Assembly: GCA_029237605.1 (NCBI GenBank)
Contig: JAQRGB010000001.1
Span: forward strand, 576,033 to 640,032
DNA length: 64,000 bases
Source: Candidatus Thiodubiliella sp.
GTDB taxonomy: Bacteria > Pseudomonadota > Gammaproteobacteria > PS1 > Pseudothioglobaceae
Direction of reading: 5' to 3'
Shown in pieces: positions 42,399 to 51,628 of this stretch (positions are counted from its first letter, which is position 1; each line of letters starts with the position of its first letter). The notes beneath the pieces are model-generated. The model did not search any database. It saw nothing but the letters and a program-made list of their open reading frames with translations, and was not told the DNA's origin. Both the position numbers and the translations under genes were made by a program.

Positions 42399-43037
42399 TT
42401 AATTAATTTTTTCCTTAATAATATTAATAACTGTATCAGATGAAGTTGCGTTAATACTAAGCAACAAGCCTTCGTTTTTATAGAAACTAACCAAAGGTGC
42501 AGTTTGGTCATTATATACATTTAAGCGATTGCTAATTGCTTTCTCATTTTCATCGTCACGTTGCACAACACTCTCGCCACACTTGTCACATACGCCATCA
42601 ATTTTTGTTGGATTAGATTTTATATTATAGATTGCACCACAACCAGTGCAAGTACGGCGCGTTGTTAGACGCTCAAGAATAACATCACGCGCAACATCAA
42701 TCTCAACAGCTGCGTCTAATTTTTCACCCATTCTATCAAGCAATTTTTTTAATGCTTCTGCTTGTGGAATAGTACGTGGAAAACCATCTAATAAATAGCC
42801 AGACTTACAGTCATCTTCTTGAAGCCTCTCTTCCATAATACTCATAATTAAATCATCAGACACCAAGTCACCAGCCCTCATCGCTGATTGGGCTTGTTTG
42901 CCAAGTTCTGTACCAGCCGCAACTGCCGAGCGTAAAATATCGCCCGTGGAGATTTGAACCGAATCATCAAGTTTGGTTAGTAATTTTGCAACAGTGCCCT
43001 TTCCAGCACCTGGTGCACCTAAAAGAATTAGCTTCAT
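42399..43037 (-). CDS. adk: Adenylate kinase
   Basis: Adk interconverts ATP + AMP and 2 ADP. The protein has 212 residues. The P-loop is GAPGAGKGT (7-15), with QISTGDILRSAV and GYLLDGFPRTIPQAEAL for AMP binding. The LID holds four cysteines (CTGCGAIYN and CDKCGES), a zinc-type lid like that of Gram-positive and some proteobacterial enzymes. Complete, monocistronic in appearance, with a hairpin downstream. Confidence 0.97.
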   Translation of the reverse strand: MKLILLGAPGAGKGTVAKLLTKLDDSVQISTGDILRSAVAAGTELGKQAQSAMRAGDLVSDDLIMSIMEERLQEDDCKSGYLLDGFPRTIPQAEALKKLLDRMGEKLDAAVEIDVARDVILERLTTRRTCTGCGAIYNIKSNPTKIDGVCDKCGESVVQRDDENEKAISNRLNVYNDQTAPLVSFYKNEGLLLSINATSSDTVINIIKEKIN

Positions 43038-43144
43038 AATGTTGTTTCCTTAAAGTAATAATATACAGTTAATTGTTTTAGCACTGATGCATGTTGTTGG
43101 ACTAAAAACTAGCACAAATTATACCACAAAGCACATTTAAAAAA

Positions 43145-43738
43145 TCACTGAACAACAACAACTGTAGCTGGGCGCACTAAACGACCATTCAATGTAAAGC
43201 CAACTTGCACAACATCTAAAATAGTATTAGACTTTTGATCTGGCATCGGCAACATTGTAATAGCCTCATGTAACTCAGGATTGAAAGTCTCACCTTCTGG
43301 ATTAACGGACTCAATACCAAACTTTGCCATAGTTGAAAGAAAAACTTTATCTGTCATTTTTAGCCCCTCAAGAATACTTTCAATTGTGGCAGCTTCTTCA
43401 TTGGCGGTCTTAAGCCCCATGCTTAAAGAATCTTTCACCTCAAGTAATGCTTTAACAAAACTATCAAGCGCGAACTTGTGGGCATTTTCTAAATCTTTGG
43501 CATTGCGACGTTTTAAGTTTTCCATTTCGGCTTGAGCACGCACTACCTTGTCCCAATTATCTTTGGCAGATTGCTGTGCTTCTTCTAATTGTAACTGCAA
43601 ATCATCGTCTTCAGGCAAAACTGAAGTATTTTCAACTACTGATTCGACATCTACAGCCGTTGCTTTTTTTTTACTTTCAACTTCTTTCTTTACTGAAGTT
43701 GTTGTATTTTTTTTTTCCTCTGTTTTCTTTTTTGTCAT
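43145..43738 (-). CDS. grpE: Nucleotide exchange factor GrpE
   Basis: GrpE releases ADP from DnaK. The protein has 197 residues. A charged, low-complexity Lys/Thr/Glu N-terminus (1-45) precedes a long coiled coil with [24 protein letters not shown], the GrpE signature. The beta-domain ends [19 protein letters not shown]. It diverges from nadK across 74 bases. dnaK and dnaJ are not next to it. Confidence 0.95.
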   Translation of the reverse strand: MTKKKTEEKKNTTTSVKKEVESKKKATAVDVESVVENTSVLPEDDDLQLQLEEAQQSAKDNWDKVVRAQAEMENLKRRNAKDLENAHKFALDSFVKALLEVKDSLSMGLKTANEEAATIESILEGLKMTDKVFLSTMAKFGIESVNPEGETFNPELHEAITMLPMPDQKSNTILDVVQVGFTLNGRLVRPATVVVVQ

Positions 43739-43812
43739 TTCTTAGCACTCAACTCGTGTATATTTTTATCTATGTAGTGTCTATTTTAAATAAATCAACA
43801 ATAACAATTAAT

Positions 43813-44625
43813 ATGTTTAACACAATTAAAATTATAACTAAACCTAATGACGTGCACAGCGATGATAAGGCAAGGGAATTAGCCACCTTGCTTAAAGATA
43901 AAAATGTAGATGTGGTACGTGGTGGTGAGCAACAAACCGAACAAGTTGATTTGATTATTGTTATGGGTGGTGACGGCTCTTTATTGAGTACTGCGCGCAC
44001 TTTTGTTGATAAAAAAATTCCAATATTAGGTATTAATTTAGGTAGACTTGGATTTTTAGCAGATGTGTCAGTCACTAATATGGAAGAGATTATAACCGAA
44101 GTATTAAATGGCAATTTTACCAAAGAAGAACGTCACCTGCTATCATGCCAAATCGAACAAGACGGAAAAATACTAGGACAATTTCTAGCACTAAATGATG
44201 CGGTCGTTCATAGAAGAGAAACTTTAAAAATAATTGAGTTTGATTTATTTATTAACAATAAATTTGTCAACAATCAACGCGCTGATGGGTTGATTATTAC
44301 CACGCCAACTGGCTCAACTGCCTATGCCTTGTCAGGTGGCGGTCCTATTATGCATCCAAGCGTAAATGCTATCGGCTTAGTATCTATTTGCCCACACACT
44401 ATGAGTCATCGCCCTTTATTAGTGTCAGGTGATAGTGAAATAATGATTAAAGTAAAAGACTCAGAAAATGGGGCAATTATTAGTTTTGATGGGCAAACTT
44501 CGGTTTCTATAAAGGTAGGACAAGACATTCGCCTGCGTCAGTATAGTAATGCTATTAACTTAATACATCCAAAAAATTATGACTACTTTGAAATTATTCG
44601 TTCTAAATTACATTGGGGGGGCTAA
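43813..44625 (+). CDS. nadK: NAD kinase
   Basis: NadK makes NADP from NAD. The protein has about 270 residues. GGDGSLLSTAR holds the catalytic Asp, NLGRLGFLADV is the family block, and GLIITTPTGSTAYALSGGGPI the second. ATG 43813 was selected because it begins the family-like TIKIITKPND; the open frame extends upstream but overlaps grpE. The C-terminus is read KLHWGG through a G7 run (44616-44622). With G6 it would read LHWGAKL, closer to the usual end. Confidence 0.95.
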   Translation: MFNTIKIITKPNDVHSDDKARELATLLKDKNVDVVRGGEQQTEQVDLIIVMGGDGSLLSTARTFVDKKIPILGINLGRLGFLADVSVTNMEEIITEVLNGNFTKEERHLLSCQIEQDGKILGQFLALNDAVVHRRETLKIIEFDLFINNKFVNNQRADGLIITTPTGSTAYALSGGGPIMHPSVNAIGLVSICPHTMSHRPLLVSGDSEIMIKVKDSENGAIISFDGQTSVSIKVGQDIRLRQYSNAINLIHPKNYDYFEIIRSKLHWGG

Positions 44626-44648
44626 ACTTTAGGCAGGGTTATAAGAAT

Positions 44649-46310
44649 ATGTTATCTCAGTTATCAGTTAAAAATTTAGCAGTTGTTGAAAAATTAGATT
44701 TGTCTTTTGAATCTGGTATGAGCACTGTAACTGGTGAGACTGGCGCTGGTAAATCTATCATTCTACAGGCTTTAAATTTGGCATTAGGCCATCGTAGCGA
44801 TTCAACACTTGTGCGTCATGGGCAAGACAAAGCTGAAGTGACTGCTATTTTTGATGTTGCCAATCAAAAAAAGATACAAAACTATTTACAGAAGCAATCA
44901 TTAGAGGAATATGGCGAGTGCATTCTACGTCGCATTATTAGTAAAGATGGTCGTTCAAAGGCCTTTATTAATAATGTCAATGTACCACTTTCAATAATGA
45001 GAGGTGTAGGTGAGTTATTGATCGATATGCATGGTCAAAATGAACATCAGTTATTATTACGTAACAAACAGCAACGCGACCTGTTAGATATTTATGCTCA
45101 AAATTCTGAGTTGTGCGATGCGCTTAACGCTGTCGTATCTGAATATAATGCAATTAGCAATCAAATTGATGAGTTAAGTAGCAACCAAGACTTAAAACAA
45201 CGACAGCAAGAATTCTTGCAATACCAATTAAAAGAGTTAGAAGACGCTGAGTTTACTCTGGATGAATTAAATACAATTGAGTACGATTTTAAAACTAGAG
45301 CAAATGCTAGTAATTTGATTGAAAAAACTACACAAGTATTAAACCAACTTGAGCAAGAGTCGGGTGCTAATGCGCAATTACTGAATCTAACTCAAATACT
45401 CAATCAAACTCTTGAAACTGATAAAAAACTTACGCCAATTGCACAAATGCTTTCCAGCGCACAGGTACAAACTCAAGAAACTATTTATGAATTAAATAAT
45501 TATTTAAGCAGTTTGTCATTTGACGATCAAACTACTGCTGAACTGGAGTCACGTTTAAGTGAACTACATGATTTAGCACGCAAACACTCCTGTCAAATCG
45601 TCGAATTAATCACCGCCAAGGATGAGGCTGCCAAGACATTAAAATCAATTAATAGCACTAGTACGTTACTAAATAATCTGCAAAAACAAAAAAAAACTTT
45701 AGCGCAAAAATATTATAAACAAACTAAAGTTCTTAGCAAAATTCGAGTTGAAAAAGCAGGTTTATTATCAAATTTAGTCACTGAATCGTTGCAGACTCTA
45801 GGCATGCCAGGTAGTATGTTTAAAGTTGCCTTACCAAAGAAAACACCTGGAGTGTATTACAATGGTGATGAAAATATTAATTTTTTAGTAAAAACCAATA
45901 TGGGTAGTGACTTTAAAGCTCTAAAAAAAATTGTATCAGGTGGGGAGTTATCCCGTATTTCTTTAGCAATCTCAGTTGTAAGTGGCGATAATGAATACAC
46001 CCCAACTTTGATTTTCGATGAAGTAGATGTTGGTATTAGTGGTGCAGTAGCTGAAGTTGTCGGACACAAACTCAAGCAACTCAGTAAACATTATCAAATA
46101 ATTTGCATCACCCATTTAGCACAAGTAGCAGCCTTTAGCCATCAGCACTTACATGTACAAAAAGTACAGAAAGAGAATGGCGCAGAAACCACAGTTACAC
46201 AATTATCTGACAATGGGCGCGTGGATGAAATTGCGCGTATTTTAGGCGGATCAACTATTACAGATAAGGCAAGAGTAGCTGCTGAAGAAATGATTAAAAT
46301 GAGTATTTAA
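44649..46310 (+). CDS. recN: DNA repair protein RecN
   Basis: RecN is an SMC-like ATPase of double-strand break repair. The protein has about 553 residues. It starts MLSQLSVKNLAVVEKLDLSFE, with Walker A TGETGAGKSII, MHGQNEHQLLL, two coiled-coil stretches, and the C-terminal LSRISLAISVV signature with Walker B TLIFDEVDVGISGAVAEVVG. ATG 44649 is used because it matches the family start; an upstream GTG-like extension would overlap nadK. The nadK-recN order is common. Confidence 0.96.
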   Translation: MLSQLSVKNLAVVEKLDLSFESGMSTVTGETGAGKSIILQALNLALGHRSDSTLVRHGQDKAEVTAIFDVANQKKIQNYLQKQSLEEYGECILRRIISKDGRSKAFINNVNVPLSIMRGVGELLIDMHGQNEHQLLLRNKQQRDLLDIYAQNSELCDALNAVVSEYNAISNQIDELSSNQDLKQRQQEFLQYQLKELEDAEFTLDELNTIEYDFKTRANASNLIEKTTQVLNQLEQESGANAQLLNLTQILNQTLETDKKLTPIAQMLSSAQVQTQETIYELNNYLSSLSFDDQTTAELESRLSELHDLARKHSCQIVELITAKDEAAKTLKSINSTSTLLNNLQKQKKTLAQKYYKQTKVLSKIRVEKAGLLSNLVTESLQTLGMPGSMFKVALPKKTPGVYYNGDENINFLVKTNMGSDFKALKKIVSGGELSRISLAISVVSGDNEYTPTLIFDEVDVGISGAVAEVVGHKLKQLSKHYQIICITHLAQVAAFSHQHLHVQKVQKENGAETTVTQLSDNGRVDEIARILGGSTITDKARVAAEEMIKMSI

Positions 46311-46402
46311 CGCCTTAAAATTAACCTTGCCATATGATGGCGCACTTAAATACACTTTAAATGTATTTATCTTTAAATATAAATAAATATAGCTATTATT
46401 AA

Positions 46403-47260
46403 ATGACATATAAGCATACTTTATTAATCATCTTGGTTGTCTTGCTGTGGGGGGGGAATTTTTCTGTTATTAAAATAGGTCTGGCAGATTTTCCGCCGCT
46501 TCTTCTATTGGCAATTAGATTTTTTTTGGTTGTTTTCCCAGCTATATTTTTTGTAAAGATGCCAAAAGCAAACTGGCCTTTAATTATTCTGTATGCACTA
46601 ACAATGTTTGTAATGCAATTCTTTTTTTTATTCACGTCAATAGATGTTGGCCTTACACCTGGCTTAGCCTCTATTCTACTTCAATCACAAATCTTTTTTA
46701 CTGTAGTCTTGTCAAGTCTTGTTTTTAAAGAAAAGATTAAAAATAACCATATATGGGGAGGGGTAATTTGCTTAATAGGTATAACTATCATAGGCATAAA
46801 CATTGATAACACGTTATCAGCCTATGGTTTTTTATTTATAATTCTGGCCGCATTCTCATGGTCAGTAGCAAATATTTTTTCAAAATTAATCACCATAAAA
46901 GATATTGTTTCTCTTATTGTTTGGGGCAGTTTAATATCTTTTCCTGTTGTATTGTTTATGTCATATCAGTATGAAGTTGATGCCTGGAAAACTTTTGACA
47001 TAAAAAATCTATCTATATTGTCAGTATTTGCTGTTTCCTATCTTTCTTATCCAGTAACAATTTTTGCCTTTTCAGTTTGGTCTTATATGCTTAATAAATA
47101 TAATGCTATTGTAGTAACTCCATTTACACTATTAGTTCCTGTATTTGGTTTAATAATTTCTTCATTTGTTAATGGTGAAATTATAGAATCATGGAAAATA
47201 TTGTCTATTATTATTATAATGTTTGGGCTGATAATTATAATCAAACCTTCTAAATTTTAA
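46403..47260 (+). CDS. EamA/DMT-superfamily transporter
   Basis: A membrane protein of 285 residues with about ten helices, in two EamA repeats: LLIILVVLLWGGNFSVIKIGL in the first and GFLFIILAAFSWSVANIFSKL in the second. Such proteins export amino acids or other metabolites, and the substrate cannot be told from sequence. It could matter for nutrient release if the cell is a symbiont (inference). It stands alone, with a 7-bp stem hairpin at 46348-46368 between recN and its start. Confidence 0.88.
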   Translation: MTYKHTLLIILVVLLWGGNFSVIKIGLADFPPLLLLAIRFFLVVFPAIFFVKMPKANWPLIILYALTMFVMQFFFLFTSIDVGLTPGLASILLQSQIFFTVVLSSLVFKEKIKNNHIWGGVICLIGITIIGINIDNTLSAYGFLFIILAAFSWSVANIFSKLITIKDIVSLIVWGSLISFPVVLFMSYQYEVDAWKTFDIKNLSILSVFAVSYLSYPVTIFAFSVWSYMLNKYNAIVVTPFTLLVPVFGLIISSFVNGEIIESWKILSIIIIMFGLIIIIKPSKF

Positions 47261-47768
47261 TTGCAATTGTAACTCTTTATTGATGATTTAAACACTGTTT
47301 TAGCGTTAGATATCTACTAAATTACCCCTTAATCAACAAAATATTTTTATATGAGGTAAGAAAAAAGCATTAGAGAACGAACAAATCATACAAGCAGAAT
47401 TAAAGGAAATTAGAGAGAACAAATAAAGAAAGAATTACAATAGATAATAAAGCGAATGGACATGATGATGTGCCAAAAAGACATGCTAACAATAAACACA
47501 TGTAGGCTGATATTATGACTAAAAAGATGATGCCATAAGCACAGATAAATGCAAAATACCTTGAGCTAGAGCATAACAAAACTAGAACGTAGCTTAATAT
47601 TTTTAAACAGATGCGAAGTCCAAGGAACTGTTACTGATCATGAATTTACTCATCTAATTTCCTATTAATCAAAAAATATCCTCACTAGGTAAATAAAATG
47701 CACTAAATTTAATGCAAAATAGTGCAAAATGTATGGTAATTAATTATTAAGATACAATCTAAAATATT
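47261..47768. other. Region without a recognisable gene
   Basis: About 500 bases between the EamA gene and the redoxin gene. A coding-like patch near 47365-47425 (KKALENEQIIQAELKEIRENK, then stop) looks like the end of a helical protein, but no family can be named. The rest has frequent stops in all frames. Confidence 0.5.
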
Positions 47769-48320
47769 ATGGTTAGTACAAAAACTCCAATTTGTAACTT
47801 TAATAAGCCAGCAATTGATTTTAATCTCAAAGGTGTGGATGGAAAAATGCATACCTTAGCAGATTGCAAAGGTAAAAATGGCTTACTAGTGATGTTCATT
47901 TGCAATCATTGTCCTTATGTCAAAGCTATTATTGAGCGTATTATCAGAGACACTAAAGAACTAAAGGCGTTAAGTCTAAATGCTGTTGCAATTATGTCTA
48001 ATAATCCAGAAGAATATGAAGCAGATTCTTTTGAAAATATGCAAAAAATTGCTAAAAAGATGGACTTCTCGTTTCCTTATTTAATTGACGAAACTCAAGA
48101 AGTTGCCAAAAATTATGGTGCAGTTTGTACACCGGATTTCTTTGGCTATAACTCAGATCTAGAACTGCAATATCGAGGTAGACTTGACGCTTCACACAAA
48201 GAAACTGCCCCAACCAATGTTAGGCGAGATTTATTTGATGCAATGAGTCAAGTAGCAAAAACTAGGCAGGGACCGATAGAACAAATCCCATCAATTGGTT
48301 GCTCAATCAAATGGAGATAG
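47769..48320 (+). CDS. Thioredoxin-fold peroxiredoxin-like (redoxin) protein
   Basis: The protein has 183 residues. FNLKGVDGKMHTLADCKGKNGLLVMFICNHCPYVKAI contains a CNHC motif at the start of the helix, as in AhpC/TSA-type redoxins. FPYLIDETQEVAKNYGAVCTPDFF has the cis-proline loop, and the end PSIGCSIKWR is typical of this cytosolic redoxin group. The physiological substrate is unknown. It is followed by NnrS and a hemerythrin-like gene at short spacing, suggesting a joint role in redox or nitric-oxide stress (inference). Confidence 0.85.
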   Translation: MVSTKTPICNFNKPAIDFNLKGVDGKMHTLADCKGKNGLLVMFICNHCPYVKAIIERIIRDTKELKALSLNAVAIMSNNPEEYEADSFENMQKIAKKMDFSFPYLIDETQEVAKNYGAVCTPDFFGYNSDLELQYRGRLDASHKETAPTNVRRDLFDAMSQVAKTRQGPIEQIPSIGCSIKWR

Positions 48321-48332
48321 AAAATAAATCAT

Positions 48333-49483
48333 GTGATTATAATTAAAGATAAAAGCAGAATGCCATTTTTTCTAAGATCTGGTTTTAGAGTTTTATTTCT
48401 TGCTGCTGGACTAGGATCGTTACTGTTAATGCTATCCTGGTTATTATTTTTTAGTGAGCAAATTAATACCCAATCTAATACAAATGATTGGCACGCACAT
48501 GAAATGATTTTTGGCTACACAATGGCTGTCATCATAGGGTTTTTATTAACAGCAACTCAAAACTGGACAAAACTAAAAACAACGAACGGCTACTCATTAC
48601 TATCTTTAGGGATTGCATGGTTGATTGCTAGAATACTTTCCGTAACGGGAGATGATTATATTTTCTAATTTTATCATTGTTATTTATAGCTACTCCTATT
48701 ATCAAAGCAAAAAACTGGATAAACTTACCTATTATTTTTAAATTATTAATTTTTATCATTACTAATATTTTATTTTATTCTGGTATTTTAGGCTACACAG
48801 AAAATGGACAATACTTAGGCATTTATATTGCTTTTTATACTATAGTTGCGTTTATTCTTATGATGATACGTAGGTTAATTCCATTTTTTATTGAAAATGC
48901 TGTATCGAAAAATATTAAGCTTAAAAATTCTAAATTTCTAGATTTAAGTAGTATGATTTTATTTATTGTATTTTCAATTGATACTATTTTTTTCAAAACA
49001 TCAATAATACAAATTAGCGGCCTACTCTTATTTATTGTTCATAGTATTAGAATGCTCTATTGGTATGATGGTGAAATTTGGAATAAACCATTAGTTTGGA
49101 GTTTGTATGTTGCTTATGGCATAATTAATTTAGCATCTTTATTAACGATTGTAAATTACTTTATAATATTGCCAATTGGTGTAGCAATACACAATTTTTC
49201 TATTGCCATTGGCCTCATAACATTAAGTATGATGAGTAGAGTTACCCTTGGTCATACTGGTAGAAATGTTTTTGCGCCACCTAAAGTTAGAACACTTAGT
49301 GTTATTTTTTCTATGCTGATAATATCTTTTATATTTAGAGTTATTACTATTATATTTTGGGCTGAATACTATCAGCAATTTATTATTATTGCTCAATTAT
49401 TATGGATTTTTGCTTTTGGTTTATTTATCTTTATATATAGTAAAATGTTTTTTCAAAAAAGAGTTGATGGTTTGTTTGGGTAA
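48333..49483 (+). CDS. nnrS: NnrS family haem/copper membrane protein, with a frameshift
   Basis: NnrS is a haem- and copper-containing membrane protein linked to nitric-oxide tolerance. The first part has FLRSGFRVLFLAAGL and NDWHAHEMIFGYTMAVIIGFLLTATQNWT, with the conserved NnrS histidines. The frame slips after DDYIF at T4 (48661-48664); one added T continues FLILSLLFIATPI to RLIPFFIENAV and MSRVTLGHTGRN, also NnrS marks. The repaired length is about 383 residues. The start is uncertain: GTG 48333 or ATG 48360. A hemerythrin gene follows 5 bases later. Confidence 0.9.
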
Positions 49484-49488
49484 TAAAA

Positions 49489-49893
49489 ATGAAAGCACTG
49501 CCTAAACAATTAATAGCATTGACAAAAGAACACCATATATCATTATTACTAGCTAATAACGCAATTAATGCAAAAAAGTTAGATAATGAAGATGCGATGT
49601 GTCAATTAATAACGAAGACCTTTAAGCTAGATTTTTTAGACCATTTTAATTTTGAAGAACAATATATCTTGCCATTACTCATGCAAAATAATCAACAAAA
49701 TTGCCAACATATAGTTAACGAACATAAGCTATTATTAAAATTAGCAAAAAATATTAATACAGATACTCTATTAAAATTTGGAGAATTACTTAGAAATCAC
49801 ACCAGATTTGAAGACAGAGTTTTATTTACAAAAATACATTTAGATGATTTAAATAAAATACCAGACTATTTAATAAAACAAAAACATATTTAA
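49489..49893 (+). CDS. Hemerythrin-like protein
   Basis: A small four-helix protein of 134 residues. Candidate di-iron ligands are in EHHISLLLAN, HFNFEEQYILPLL, NEHKLLLKL and NHTRFEDRVLF, arranged H...HxxxE...H...HxxxxD as in hemerythrin-like domains. It is coupled to nnrS. Such proteins bind O2 or NO or help repair iron-sulfur centres. The pairing with NnrS suggests nitric-oxide handling (inference). Confidence 0.85.
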   Translation: MKALPKQLIALTKEHHISLLLANNAINAKKLDNEDAMCQLITKTFKLDFLDHFNFEEQYILPLLMQNNQQNCQHIVNEHKLLLKLAKNINTDTLLKFGELLRNHTRFEDRVLFTKIHLDDLNKIPDYLIKQKHI

Positions 49894-50157
49894 AATTATC
49901 TTGAAATAAAGTCTAATTTAAGTTTTACAATCTTAATATATTTGTTTATTTTAATATCTATTATCAACAAATTCATAATCCTAAGTTAATTGAATACTCA
50001 TTGTTTTAGCAAAAATAATCTAATGGCATCTTTGTTTCTCAGGTAAATATGGTATATTTTTTACTTTTTTTGTTAAATTTTAAAAATGTAGTTAGTATCT
50101 TTAACTAATTAAAAAATGTGGTTCCTATAGTACGAATTTAAAAAATAATTTTCATGA

Positions 50158-51612
50158 TTAAAACAAAGATACTGCTAACTTCATCCAGAAATCAGGGAAT
50201 AAACCTACCACTAAAATTAAGATTGTATTGATAGATACAACTAATTGTATATCCATTGGAGCTGAAATACTTATTTTTTTATCTCCCTCTTCAAAATACA
50301 TTGATTTAATAATTTGCAGATAATAATAAGCACTAATAACGGCAAATACAATGACAATAATTGCCACAACAATCATACCACTAGACATCACTTGCTGTAA
50401 GACGAATAATTTTGCATAGAAGCCGATAAATGGTGGCACACCTGCCATTGACAACATAATCATTAACATCATAAGCGCAAACCAAGGTGAATGTGCATTA
50501 AGCCCCCTGTAATCGCTAATTAAATCTGCTTCAAAGCCCTTTTTATTGAGCAAAATAATAACACCAAATGCAGCTAAACTCATCAACACATAGGTCAGAA
50601 TATAAAAAACTGCTGAACCATAACCCGTAACTACACCAGTCACAAAGCCTAGTAGAACATAACCAATATGTGAGATGGTTGAATATGCCAACATTCGTTT
50701 AATATTGGTTTGCATCAAAGCCACGATAGAACCAATGGCAATAGATAAAATCGCCAGCACCATAAATAAATCTGACCAATAAGTCTGCATTGCGCCTAGT
50801 CCATCAACTAATATACGCACCAACATTGCAACTGCGGCAATCTTTGGTACCGTTGAAATAAATAGTGTAACTGAAGTTGGTGAACCTTGATACACATCTG
50901 GCACCCACATATGGAATGGCACTGCACCCAGTTTAAAGGCAATACCAATTGCTAAAAATACCAAGCCAAAATTAAGCACTAGCACTTCTCTTGAAGCTAA
51001 TTCTGCGCTATTGGCAAAGATGGCAATCTCAGCAATATTAAGACTGCCACTGATACCATAAACCATGCTCATACCATAAAGCAATAAACCTGAAGCAATC
51101 GCACCCAAGACAAAGTATTTAAGTGCTGCTTCAATCGCACCAGCTCTGTTGCGTGCAATAGCGATGAGTGTGTAAAGCGACAAGGATAGAATTTCTAAAC
51201 CCAGATATAAAGTTAGTAAACTGTAACCTGAAACCATGACCATCATGCCCAGTATTGACAGCATAACCAAAACAAAATACTCGCCTCTAAATAAAGAATG
51301 TTGTACCAAATAATGGCGAGAATAAACCATTGCCACCATAGATGCTGCCATCATAAAAACTTTGAACACTGATGCCAAGTCGTCCAAGACAAATGAATTA
51401 CTAAAAATGATTGTCTCTGGTTGTCCAATGAGATTAAACGACAATATGCCTGTGATTAGTAAACTTAACTGCATTAAGTAGTAAGTTACTTGCTTAAATG
51501 GTTTAGTCAAGAATAAGTCTAATAATAAAACCACAACAATTGCACTTAATAAAAAGATTTCTGGCAAGGCTACCATTAATGAAGCTGTGTCAAATTGGAA
51601 AGTATTTATCAT
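50158..51612 (-). CDS. nuoN: NADH-quinone oxidoreductase subunit N
   Basis: An antiporter-like proton-pumping subunit of complex I, 484 residues and about 14 helices. LGLEILSLSLYTLIA, the pumping-channel segment KLGAVPFHMWVPDVYQGSPTSVTLFISTVPK, and MLAYSTISHIGYVLLG are the conserved blocks. It is the last gene of the nuo operon, 16 bases after nuoM. No obvious hairpin terminator follows. Confidence 0.97.
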   Translation of the reverse strand: MINTFQFDTASLMVALPEIFLLSAIVVVLLLDLFLTKPFKQVTYYLMQLSLLITGILSFNLIGQPETIIFSNSFVLDDLASVFKVFMMAASMVAMVYSRHYLVQHSLFRGEYFVLVMLSILGMMVMVSGYSLLTLYLGLEILSLSLYTLIAIARNRAGAIEAALKYFVLGAIASGLLLYGMSMVYGISGSLNIAEIAIFANSAELASREVLVLNFGLVFLAIGIAFKLGAVPFHMWVPDVYQGSPTSVTLFISTVPKIAAVAMLVRILVDGLGAMQTYWSDLFMVLAILSIAIGSIVALMQTNIKRMLAYSTISHIGYVLLGFVTGVVTGYGSAVFYILTYVLMSLAAFGVIILLNKKGFEADLISDYRGLNAHSPWFALMMLMIMLSMAGVPPFIGFYAKLFVLQQVMSSGMIVVAIIVIVFAVISAYYYLQIIKSMYFEEGDKKISISAPMDIQLVVSINTILILVVGLFPDFWMKLAVSLF

Positions 51613-51628
51613 TATTTAAACTCCTCTC

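Noticed and set aside
43576-43812. A longer NadK with an 80-residue N-terminal extension
   Set aside because: The extension overlaps grpE on the other strand, translates to low-complexity Leu/Phe sequence, and the family start is at 43813.
46348-46368. Terminator between recN and the EamA gene
   Set aside because: The 7-bp stem is all A/T except one G-C pair and lacks a proper T-tract; mentioned only in the EamA entry.
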